Assembly: GCA_013331575.1 (NCBI GenBank)
Contig: DUGD01000039.1
Location: forward strand, 1-5,698
Source of the DNA: Candidatus Woesearchaeota archaeon
GTDB lineage: Archaea; Nanobdellota; Nanobdellia; Woesearchaeales; UBA525
Direction: 5' to 3'
DNA: 5,698 bases
The translations under genes and the position numbers were made by a program. Position 1 is the first letter of the stretch, and every line of letters begins with the position of its first letter. Of this stretch, positions 1 to 4,927 are shown in pieces. The notes under the pieces were generated by a model. That model was given only the letters and a program-made list of their open reading frames with translations. It made no database searches and was not told the origin of the DNA.

Positions 1-1262
1 CCGAGGGCGCGCGGACCCCACTCCATGCCCTCCATGAACCATCCGATGACGTTGTCGTTATGTATCAGGCGGGCGGCGGTCTTGACGACCTCTTGCCCGC
101 TCTTGAGTTTCGTATAACGTATGCGGTTCTTCTTGAGGAACCGCTCGATCTCGTCGGCCGAGAACTTCGGTCCCGTGTACGCGTCGGTGAACGGCGACGT
201 GCGCCGCTTGCCGAGGAGCGTGTGGTACGCGTAGGCCGCGGCGCCCATGCTCGTGCCGCCGTCGCCCGCGTCGGGCTGGATCCAGATGCCGGTGAACGGC
301 GTGGTGCGCAGTATCTTCCCGTTGAACACGCTGTTGAGGCCGCAGCCGCCCGAGAGCACGACGTCCTTGCAGCTGGTGATCTCGTGCGCGTGGCGCAGGA
401 TCTTGATCATCGCGTCCTCGTACACGAGCTGCACCGCCGCCGCGATGTCCTTATGGCGCTGCGTGAGCTGGGTCTCCGGTGTCCGCACCGGCCCTTCGAG
501 GAGCGCGCACAGCTTCTTCGACGGCATGCGATCCGCGTGGTGGTAGACGAAGTAGCTCATGTCGAGGTGGTAGCTGCCGTCGTCTTTGAGGTCGATGACC
601 TTCAGGAGTCTCTTGTAGTACTCGTTTTTCTTGCGGTCCATCTTGCCGTACGGCGCGAGGCCCATGACCTTGTACTCGGAGTTGTTGACGCTGAATCCGA
701 GGTATGCGGTGATCGCGGAGTAGAGGAGGCCGAGGGAGTGCGGGAACTCGATGTGCTTGATGAGGTGGATGTCGTTGTCCTTGCCGACGCCGACGGTGGT
801 CGTGCTCCACTCTCCGACGCCGTCGACGGTCACGATCGCCGCCTCCTTGAACGGGCTGAGCAGGAACGTGGCCGCGGCGTGCGCGAGGTGGTGCTCGATG
901 TACAGGATATCGCCTTTGTACTTGAGCCGTTTCTTTATGGCGCTCGTGACGCGCAGCTTCTCGTTGATCCACGATGGCGTGCTGTGCAGGAATGTCTTGA
1001 GGCTGCGCGGGAACGCCTCGATGTGCTGGGAGAGCAGGCGCTCGAACTTGAGGAATGGTTTCTCGTAGAACGTGACGTACTCGAGGTCATCGACCGTGAT
1101 GCCTTGGCTCTCGAGGCACCACTTGATGGCGTTGATGGGGAATGAGGAGTCGTGTTTCTTGCGGGTGAAGCGCTCCTCCTGCGCTGCGGCGACAATCTTG
1201 CCGTCTTTGAGCAAGCTCGCGGAGGAATCGTGGTAGTAACAGCCTATCCCGAGTATGTACAT
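1..1262 (-). CDS. NodU/TobZ-family carbamoyltransferase, 3' end cut by window edge
   Basis: Reading leftwards from ATG 1262-1260, 420 complete codons are open to the left edge, so the protein is C-terminally truncated; family members are usually about 550-610 residues. The N-terminal Kae1-like domain shows the family's motifs: HHLAHAA at residues 124-130 and VTVDG with D147 (the His/His/Asp metal-site pattern known from TobZ), KVMGLAPYG at 198-206, SGGCGLNSVFNG at 304-315 and a glycine-rich DAGDGGTSMGAA at 331-342. The C-terminal domain is just beginning at GWFMEGMEWGPRAL (407-420). Known members use carbamoyl phosphate and ATP to make a carbamoyl-adenylate and transfer the carbamoyl group to a hydroxyl of a sugar or natural product. 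The start is supported by an SD site AAGGAGA (1274-1268) five bases upstream. It is the last visible gene of a three-gene operon. The acceptor is unknown; neighbouring glycan genes suggest a sugar. Confidence 0.95.
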   Translation of the reverse strand, partial: MYILGIGCYYHDSSASLLKDGKIVAAAQEERFTRKKHDSSFPINAIKWCLESQGITVDDLEYVTFYEKPFLKFERLLSQHIEAFPRSLKTFLHSTPSWINEKLRVTSAIKKRLKYKGDILYIEHHLAHAAATFLLSPFKEAAIVTVDGVGEWSTTTVGVGKDNDIHLIKHIEFPHSLGLLYSAITAYLGFSVNNSEYKVMGLAPYGKMDRKKNEYYKRLLKVIDLKDDGSYHLDMSYFVYHHADRMPSKKLCALLEGPVRTPETQLTQRHKDIAAAVQLVYEDAMIKILRHAHEITSCKDVVLSGGCGLNSVFNGKILRTTPFTGIWIQPDAGDGGTSMGAAAYAYHTLLGKRRTSPFTDAYTGPKFSADEIERFLKKNRIRYTKLKSGQEVVKTAARLIHNDNVIGWFMEGMEWGPRAL

Positions 1263-1267
1263 GGTCG

Positions 1268-1274
1268 TCTCCTT
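1268..1274 (-). promoter_or_regulatory. Shine-Dalgarno site of the carbamoyltransferase
   Basis: AAGGAGA on the minus strand lies five bases before ATG 1262-1260. It fixes the start and shows SD-dependent initiation for this internal operon gene, unlike the apparently leaderless first gene. Confidence 0.75.
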
Positions 1275-1332
1275 GTCTGTGTACTGGTCTACTGTTTGTA
1301 TAGCCCTTAATTATGCCCTTATCTCTATAGCT

Positions 1333-1581
1333 CTATGATTGTCTATAATGGTCGTCGAGCGGGCGTCTCTTGAGGCCCAGCTCCTTCCAGTACGTCTTCG
1401 TCCGTTTGTTGATGCTCTTGTCTATGAACTTCTTGCCTGCCAGCCTCGCGATGAGTGCCGTGATGCCAATCCCGAAGAAGTACACTATTGTGAGCACGAT
1501 CGTATTCACGATGATGGTGATGTTGTCGCCGAAGAGTTTCATGCCGTTGCGCATGCCCCTGAGGAACTCGCGTCCGTTCAT
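1333..1581 (-). CDS. Small membrane protein, like the C-terminal half of SxtJ
   Basis: This 82-aa protein begins MNGREFLRGMRNG. A long hydrophobic stretch (about residues 22-49) contains the core IVYFFGIGITALIARLAGKK, forming one or two membrane segments. A basic cytoplasmic tail follows, containing TKTYWKELG and ending DDHYRQS. From memory, bacterial SxtJ membrane proteins end in the same way: membrane segment, LLMRLxGRDxL-like stretch, then a (K)SYW motif and a terminal xxRQF. The start was chosen at 1581 rather than the upstream in-frame ATG at 1656 because GGAGG (1594-1590) lies eight bases before it, and because the extra 25 residues are Arg-rich and overlap the upstream gene. The start overlaps the preceding gene's stop as ATGA. 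SxtJ-type proteins accompany NodU-like carbamoyltransferases; their function is not known. The assignment is by recalled pattern, not by a search. Confidence 0.8.
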   Translation of the reverse strand: MNGREFLRGMRNGMKLFGDNITIIVNTIVLTIVYFFGIGITALIARLAGKKFIDKSINKRTKTYWKELGLKRRPLDDHYRQS

Positions 1582-1781
1582 CGTAGCAGCCTCCGCAGAA
1601 GCGCGCCGGCGCCCGCGATCGCGGCGATGATTGCTGCGGCGTGCAGTATGGTCCACCCTTGCGGCAGTTTGCGCAGGAGTAGCATGATGGTGTAGAGTGC
1701 GATAGTGGCGATTGCGTAAGAGGTGCAGTATCCGACGATAGTGCCTATCCTTTTTGCCTCTCCGCTCTCTTCGAACTGCAT
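1578..1781 (-). CDS. Small two-helix membrane protein, like the N-terminal half of SxtJ
   Basis: This 67-aa protein starts MQFEESGEAKRIGTIVGY and has two predicted membrane helices (about residues 15-36 and 43-60) joined by a short RKLPQGW loop; it ends LLRRLLR. The pattern of a charged N-terminus, a helix, a polar turn with Pro-x-x-Trp, a second helix and a basic end resembles the first half of SxtJ as I recall it. It is the first gene of the operon. The TGA stop (1580-1578) overlaps the next ATG by four bases, so translation is probably coupled. No SD site precedes ATG 1781-1779. Instead a TATA-like TTTCTTAAA (1811-1803) is centred 26 bases upstream, consistent with a leaderless transcript. 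Function is unknown; it probably forms a membrane partner with the 82-aa protein for the carbamoyltransferase. Confidence 0.75.
   Translation of the reverse strand: MQFEESGEAKRIGTIVGYCTSYAIATIALYTIMLLLRKLPQGWTILHAAAIIAAIAGAGALLRRLLR
1590..1594 (-). promoter_or_regulatory. Shine-Dalgarno site deciding the start of the 82-aa protein
   Basis: GGAGG on the minus strand sits eight bases before ATG 1581-1579, inside the last codons of the upstream gene. It supports independent, coupled initiation and argues against reading the two small genes as one gene broken by a sequencing frameshift. Confidence 0.65.
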
Positions 1782-1802
1782 ACTGGCGGTTTTGGACGTT
1801 GC

Positions 1803-1811
1803 TTTAAGAAA
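1803..1811 (-). promoter_or_regulatory. Probable TATA box of the carbamoyltransferase operon
   Basis: TTTCTTAAA on the minus strand, preceded by A-rich ACAAAT that could serve as a BRE. Its centre (1807) is 26 bases from the A of ATG 1781, the usual archaeal TATA-to-start distance, so the mRNA would begin at or next to the start codon. Confidence 0.5.
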
Positions 1812-1841
1812 TTTGTGGTGGCCGTCGAGAGCAACCGGAAG

Positions 1842-1849
1842 TTTTAAAA
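1842..1849 (+). promoter_or_regulatory. TATA box of the 5S rRNA gene
   Basis: TTTTAAAA is centred about 26 bases upstream of the first base of the 5S acceptor helix (1871/1872). The purine-rich CGGAAG directly upstream fits a BRE and points the promoter towards the rRNA. The box is nearly palindromic (GTTTTAAAAAC), so activity on the other strand cannot be excluded. Confidence 0.7.
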
Positions 1850-1871
1850 ACCCCTGTCAACTCCTTATCCT

Positions 1872-1985
1872 TGGACGGCCATAGTGGCGTGGCTCCACCC
1901 GATCCCTTTTCGAACTCGGAAGTTAAGCACGCCGACGTTGCTGCCTGTACTGCGCTTGCGCGCGGGAACGCAACATCGCTGTCCA
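1872..1985 (+). rRNA. 5S ribosomal RNA
   Basis: Terminal helix I is visible as GGACGGC (1873-1879) pairing with GCTGTCC (1978-1984), with only one G-U pair, plus T1872-A1985. The universally conserved loop region CGAACTCGGAAGTTAAGC is present at 1911-1928. GGCGTG pairs with CACGCC in the helix II/III arm, and GTTGC with GCAAC in the other arm, which carries the GTACTG...GGGAA pattern typical of archaeal 5S. The length of about 114 bases is slightly short for the family. The gene stands alone: no 16S, 23S or tRNA is within view, and it lies between glycan genes with its own promoter and terminator. Independent 5S genes are known in several archaea. The exact ends may be off by one or two bases. 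Confidence 0.96.
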
Positions 1986-1986
1986 C

Positions 1987-2000
1987 CTTTCTCTTTCTTC
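1987..2000 (+). terminator. Pyrimidine-rich terminator of the 5S rRNA
   Basis: CTTTCTCTTTCTTC follows the 5S acceptor helix immediately. Archaeal RNA polymerase stops at T-rich non-template tracts without needing a hairpin, so this is the likely 3' end signal. Confidence 0.55.
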
Positions 2001-2370
2001 AATCATCCCTTACATGATGTATCTCTTACGTGATGCGGTGTGTTCGGCCCGTCTCTCGAGTCGGTTCTTGGACAGGTCACGCTACTGATCGTTGCAGAGC
2101 ATCATCTCGAGTGTTCGGCGTACGAGAGTATGTTTCGTGTGCCTGAATGCGCACCGTGCGCCATCGACAAGATTGGGGGGGGTACTGCTGTGTACCCGGT
2201 CATACTAGTGCTGCGTTGAAGTGATGTTTCGAGAAGCACTTATTTCCGTGTTGAATCCACGGACAAGCATGACGAGCACGATGCGCCGCTAGGCATGCTC
2301 TCTGCGAAACATGCGCGGTTCTCTTCGCTCAGGCAATCGACCCGACGAGGCGCGTGATCTTTCGCTACGC

Positions 2371-2377
2371 TAATAAA
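2371..2377 (+). promoter_or_regulatory. Possible TATA-like element upstream of the compact glycosyltransferase
   Basis: TAATAAA is the most AT-rich stretch before the gene. Usual spacing would put the transcript start near 2400, giving a leader of about 37 bases. That leader would contain the hairpin CGGCA-ttcc-TGCCG (2405-2418) and the SD-like GGAG (2424-2427). The match to the TATA consensus is weak. Confidence 0.3.
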
Positions 2378-2404
2378 CAGCATAGTGCTCCCGCACCATA
2401 TCGT

Positions 2405-2418
2405 CGGCATTCCTGCCG
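2405..2418 (+). promoter_or_regulatory. Small leader hairpin before the glycosyltransferase SD
   Basis: CGGCA and TGCCG form a perfect 5-bp stem with a TTCC loop, ending five bases before the SD-like GGAG (2424-2427). Its position would leave the ribosome binding site exposed. Whether it has a regulatory role is unknown. Confidence 0.25.
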
Positions 2419-2436
2419 TCATCGGAGAGCGCATCC

Positions 2437-3120
2437 ATGAAAGGTACCTGCTGTATCATCATCCCTTTCTACAACGAGGAGCAGTACCTGCCGCAGCTTT
2501 TGCTCAGTCTAGAGAGTCAGACGCTCAGGCCCGACCACATCATGCTCTTCGACAACAAGAGCATCGACAATTCGCCCCGCATCGCACAGGATTACGCCGC
2601 GACGCACCCTAATGTCATCTATAAGCGGTTCAGCAAGCACACCGCGAACGTGCCCAAGCGACGGAATCTCGCGGCGAAGCTCTCAAAGGACGACATCATC
2701 CTCTTCATCGACGCGGACATGGTCCTCGCGCCGGATTGCGTCGAGCAGCTCGTGACCCCTATACGTGAGGGAAGAGCCGAGGCCACGGCGCATAACAAGG
2801 AGCTGGTCTATAACGGGACTGCGTGGATCGCGCGGACGTTCTTCCACCAGGTCCGCGTCGACCTGCCTGTTGGCAGCACGAGCCCTGTCGCGCGGGCCAT
2901 ACGTCGCACCACGTTCCTCCGTAACGGCGGTTTCGAGGGGTTTGTCGGTGTGGGCGATGACACGAGCCCGAAGCCCGCGCTCGTGGTCAAGACCACCATC
3001 TACCACAACAACCCTTCGACGTGGCGCGAGCTCCTCCCATGGGTCAGGCGGTTGGTCTTCAGTAATCCAGGGTACGTGTTCAAGGCGATTCTCGGGCGCG
3101 TCTTCAAGCGCAAGGCATGA
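2437..3120 (+). CDS. Compact family 2 glycosyltransferase (GT-A fold)
   Basis: A 227-aa protein, short for a family 2 glycosyltransferase (typically 250-350). The nucleotide-sugar domain begins at once with CCIIIPFYNEEQYL (residues 5-18). FDNKSIDNS (38-46) stands where the usual DDxSxD motif lies, K74-N77 fits the (A)RN motif, and FIDADMVL (90-97) contains the metal-binding DAD. RNGGF (162-166) and VGDDTS (172-177) lie where the acceptor-side GGF and the ED catalytic pair are expected; a double Asp replaces the common ED. The C-terminal tail (196-227) is amphipathic and basic, possibly membrane-associated, with no clear transmembrane helix. ATG 2437 is preceded by GGAG (2424-2427) with a nine-base spacer. 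It likely adds a sugar to a lipid-linked glycan. Donor and acceptor cannot be read from the sequence. Confidence 0.9.
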   Translation: MKGTCCIIIPFYNEEQYLPQLLLSLESQTLRPDHIMLFDNKSIDNSPRIAQDYAATHPNVIYKRFSKHTANVPKRRNLAAKLSKDDIILFIDADMVLAPDCVEQLVTPIREGRAEATAHNKELVYNGTAWIARTFFHQVRVDLPVGSTSPVARAIRRTTFLRNGGFEGFVGVGDDTSPKPALVVKTTIYHNNPSTWRELLPWVRRLVFSNPGYVFKAILGRVFKRKA

Positions 3121-3125
3121 TGTCG

Positions 3126-3130
3126 TTTTT
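3126..3130 (+). terminator. T5 tract after the compact glycosyltransferase
   Basis: TTTTT begins six bases after the TGA stop (3118-3120). It is a minimal archaeal-style oligo-T termination signal, probably weak on its own. Confidence 0.35.
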
Positions 3131-3159
3131 GCCTCTCCGTCTTGTTCCGGCTTTACGTA

Positions 3160-3358
3160 ACGGGATTTGCGGCGGGATTCCCGCCCGTCCCGTCTTCGAC
3201 GGCGCGTTATGCTCTCGGCCGACGGTTTACGATCGTGCTGACCGCTGCTGCGGAACATTTGTTCTCGAACGGGTTTCGGGCGCCGTGTTGCCGTCGGGTC
3301 CCCCGGCCTACTGGCCGTACCCGACACGGCGCCCTCAGGATGGTTCCAAGGCAGCAGC
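3160..3358 (+). ncRNA. Candidate structured RNA or palindromic element, family not recognised
   Basis: Nested inverted repeats fill this non-coding stretch. Stem A: ACGGGAT (3160-3166) with GTCCCGT (3187-3193), enclosing GGCGGG (3171-3176) with CCCGCC (3180-3185). Stem B: GCTGCTGC (3244-3251) with GCAGCAGC (3351-3358), continued by GGAAC (3252-3256) with GTTCC (3343-3347). Inside B, stem C: GGGCGCCGTG (3278-3287) with CACGGCGCCC (3325-3334), then TCGGGT (3294-3299) with ACCCGA (3319-3324), then CGGCC (3304-3308) with GGCCG (3313-3317) around a TACT loop. T5 tracts lie on both sides (3126-3130 and 3369-3373), as if the glycosyltransferase transcript ends before it and this element ends after it. 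I see no good TATA box for it, so it could instead be a processed 3' UTR or a mobile palindromic element. I do not see signature motifs of SRP RNA or RNase P RNA. The strand is inferred from the T tracts. Confidence 0.35.
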
Positions 3359-3368
3359 CCACGGTTCG

Positions 3369-3373
3369 TTTTT
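3369..3373 (+). terminator. T5 tract after the structured element
   Basis: TTTTT lies 11 bases after the outer stem of the structured block and 26 bases before the flippase TATA box. It is a plausible stop for transcription through the block, so that the flippase starts its own transcript. Confidence 0.3.
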
Positions 3374-3398
3374 CGCGTAAGCACCTCCGACAATATGC

Positions 3399-3405
3399 TT
3401 TTATA
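3399..3405 (+). promoter_or_regulatory. TATA box of the flippase gene
   Basis: TTTTATA is a close match to the archaeal TATA consensus. Its centre (3402) is exactly 26 bases before the A of ATG 3428, predicting a leaderless mRNA. It also overlaps the first codons of the longer frame starting at ATG 3395, which argues against that start. Confidence 0.6.
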
Positions 3406-3427
3406 CTCAGGGATTGTCTTGTTGGCC

Positions 3428-4927
3428 ATGACCGGGTACACTCGTAAGGCATTCTTCGGTTTCCTCTTCGTGGGGGTGGGGGCGGTCTTTGCGAATATGT
3501 TCGGTTATCTTTTGCGTCTACTGCTCGCGCGATCACTTACTGTGGAGGAGTACGGCCTTATCTACTCGGTCATGGCGCTCTTCGGTCTTCTCAGCGCATT
3601 CTACAGCCTTGGGCTCACGGAGGCCATTGCGAAATACACTTCGGAATTCGGCGTGAAAAGAGACGATGCTCGTATCAAGGAGATAGTATTGTGGTCGGCT
3701 CGGGCTCTCTATCCTGTGGCCTTTGTTATCGCGGGCGTAGGGTTCTTTTCGGCGGATTGGCTTGGAGTGGTCTATTTCAAGAGCGATATAGCGCCCACGC
3801 TGGTGCGACTCTTCGCGATCTCGCTCGTATTCGTCCCTATCGACGTCCTTATTCTCGGACTTCTCCAAGGTAGGCAGCGTCTTGCGCATCATGCGCTCTA
3901 CACCGCTACACGATCATTCGTACTTCTCTTCGCGACGTGGATATTCTTGATGCAGGGATTCGGCCCGTCTGGTGCGATGCTTGCGTACGTGGTGGCGTAT
4001 GCGGTCAGCTATTGCGTCTTCCTACCGTGGCTATTGCCTCTTTCCATCCCACGGTTCTTTTCATTGCGGGTGAAGATGCGTCGTAGCACGCTCGACATGC
4101 TGCTTCGTTATGGGACGCCGGTGATGCTGACGAGTATGGCCAGCATCGTCTTGTTCTACACTGATACCATGCTACTCACCATCTTCTCGAGTTTGCATGA
4201 AGTCGGCGTATACCAAGCGGCGTTGCCGACGGCGAACATACTCCTGTTCTTCGCCACGATGCTCACTGTGGTGATGCTTCCGTTGATAGCAGAGTTGTGG
4301 GCGCGCAGACGGACGGGCTTGATACGTCTTGCCGTGGAGGAGCTTTATCTCGCGGTCTTCATTGTCATGCTTCCGCTCAGTATTGCGGCAGTCATCTACC
4401 CCGACCTTATCCTCAATCTGCTTTTTGGCGCGTCGTTCATCGAAGGAGCGGACATCTTGCGTGCGCTAGCTATCGCCGTGCTCTTCATGGCGCTTCATGC
4501 AGTGAATGCCGCGACGCTCTCCGGCGTGGGGCGGCCGGGGCAGAACACCAAGGCGGTCGCGATCGGCGCAGCGTGCAATCTCGTCGCGAATCTCATTCTC
4601 ATCCCGCGTATGGGAGGTCTGGGTGCTGCGATAGGCACGCTCATATCCGCGATCATCATGTTCAGTATCAGTACTGCATTCGTCCATAGAATCCTGCGCA
4701 TGAGCATACCCTACGTCGCGTGGTGCAAAGCGCTTATCGCCAGCGTGCTCTTCTCAGGCACGATCTGGGTGTCGAGATCGATGTTCAATATCCAAGGCCA
4801 ATATCTCAAAGTGGTGGTGGGTGTGTTGCTGGGCGCAGCGGTGTATATCTGTGTGCTTCTGCTGCTGCGGGCGATAACATTCGATGAACTTCGCAGCATG
4901 TACCGCAGGGTATTCTCTCATCGGTAG
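3428..4927 (+). CDS. Wzx-like polysaccharide/oligosaccharide flippase (MATE/MOP superfamily)
   Basis: A 499-aa, strongly hydrophobic protein with about 12-14 membrane helices, the usual size for COG2244 flippases. The N-terminus MTGYTRKAFFGFLFVG followed by LLARSLTVEEYGLIYSVMAL (residues 32-51) is characteristic, as are GLTEAIAKYTSEFG (62-75), YTDTMLL with HEVGVYQAALPTAN (244-270), NLLFGASFIEGADILRALA (330-348) and NLVANLILIPRMGGLGAAIG (384-403). Such proteins move lipid-linked glycans to the outer face of the membrane. ATG 3428 was preferred over ATG 3395 because the longer frame would overlap the TATA box, its extra 11 residues are not family-like, and 3428 is 26 bases from that box. There is no SD, as expected for a leaderless gene. 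It probably exports the product of the neighbouring glycosyltransferases. The stop overlaps the convergent gene by 10 bases. Confidence 0.93.
   Translation: MTGYTRKAFFGFLFVGVGAVFANMFGYLLRLLLARSLTVEEYGLIYSVMALFGLLSAFYSLGLTEAIAKYTSEFGVKRDDARIKEIVLWSARALYPVAFVIAGVGFFSADWLGVVYFKSDIAPTLVRLFAISLVFVPIDVLILGLLQGRQRLAHHALYTATRSFVLLFATWIFLMQGFGPSGAMLAYVVAYAVSYCVFLPWLLPLSIPRFFSLRVKMRRSTLDMLLRYGTPVMLTSMASIVLFYTDTMLLTIFSSLHEVGVYQAALPTANILLFFATMLTVVMLPLIAELWARRRTGLIRLAVEELYLAVFIVMLPLSIAAVIYPDLILNLLFGASFIEGADILRALAIAVLFMALHAVNAATLSGVGRPGQNTKAVAIGAACNLVANLILIPRMGGLGAAIGTLISAIIMFSISTAFVHRILRMSIPYVAWCKALIASVLFSGTIWVSRSMFNIQGQYLKVVVGVLLGAAVYICVLLLLRAITFDELRSMYRRVFSHR

Larger units (their letters stand above)
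2001..2436. other. Intergenic region of about 436 bases with short hairpins, no gene recognised
   Basis: I find no convincing coding frame, tRNA or known RNA here. Structural items: an imperfect direct repeat CTTACATGATG (2009-2019) and CTTACGTGATG (2025-2035); the hairpin GCGCA-ccg-TGCGC (2149-2161); a run of eight Gs (2175-2182) running into the hairpin GGGTAC-tgctgt-GTACCC (2180-2197); TCCGTG-ttgaatc-CACGGA (2245-2263); and a two-part stem made of CCGC (2286-2289) with GCGG (2315-2318) and GCATG (2293-2297) with CATGC (2310-2314). The only notable minus-strand frame (2434-2240) has no recognisable protein character. This could be a decayed gene, a regulatory region or unidentified RNA. Confidence 0.5.

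Noticed and set aside
60..1145. A 361-aa plus-strand open frame
   Set aside because: It is antisense to the carbamoyltransferase, whose minus-strand frame carries all the family motifs. The plus-strand product is rich in Arg, Val, Glu and Asp with no recognisable fold, as expected of a shadow frame in GC-rich coding DNA.
1578..1656. A longer start (1656) for the 82-aa membrane protein
   Set aside because: The added 25 residues are Arg-rich, lie wholly inside the upstream gene, and the GGAGG site points to the ATG at 1581.
1804..1986. A 60-aa minus-strand frame
   Set aside because: It is antisense to the 5S rRNA gene and has no protein-like features.
2240..2434. A 64-aa minus-strand frame in the gap after 5S
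   Set aside because: No SD site, no membrane or domain pattern, and Cys/Ser-rich composition; it is most likely chance.
2001..2436. A CRISPR array or tRNA in the gap
   Set aside because: There are no regularly spaced repeats, and no cloverleaf or T-loop sequence could be found.
3244..3358. Signal recognition particle RNA, because CAGG and GGCAGCAGCC (3335-3360) recall helix 8
   Set aside because: The GGAA-type tetraloop and its closing stem are missing between the two motifs, and the enclosing pairs do not give the helix 5/6/8 layout.
3117..3380. An 87-aa plus-strand frame whose ATG overlaps the glycosyltransferase stop (ATGATG)
   Set aside because: The overlap is attractive, but the product is rich in Pro, Arg, Cys and Gly with no domain, lacks an SD site, and runs through the long inverted repeats, which better explain the region.
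3121..3427. RNase P RNA on either strand
   Set aside because: I could not find the conserved GAGGAAAGTCC-like or AGA...GGCTTA-like regions on either strand.
2683..3441. A 252-aa minus-strand frame across the glycosyltransferase and the gap
   Set aside because: The product is highly charged and Arg-rich with no motif, and it is antisense to a well-supported glycosyltransferase.
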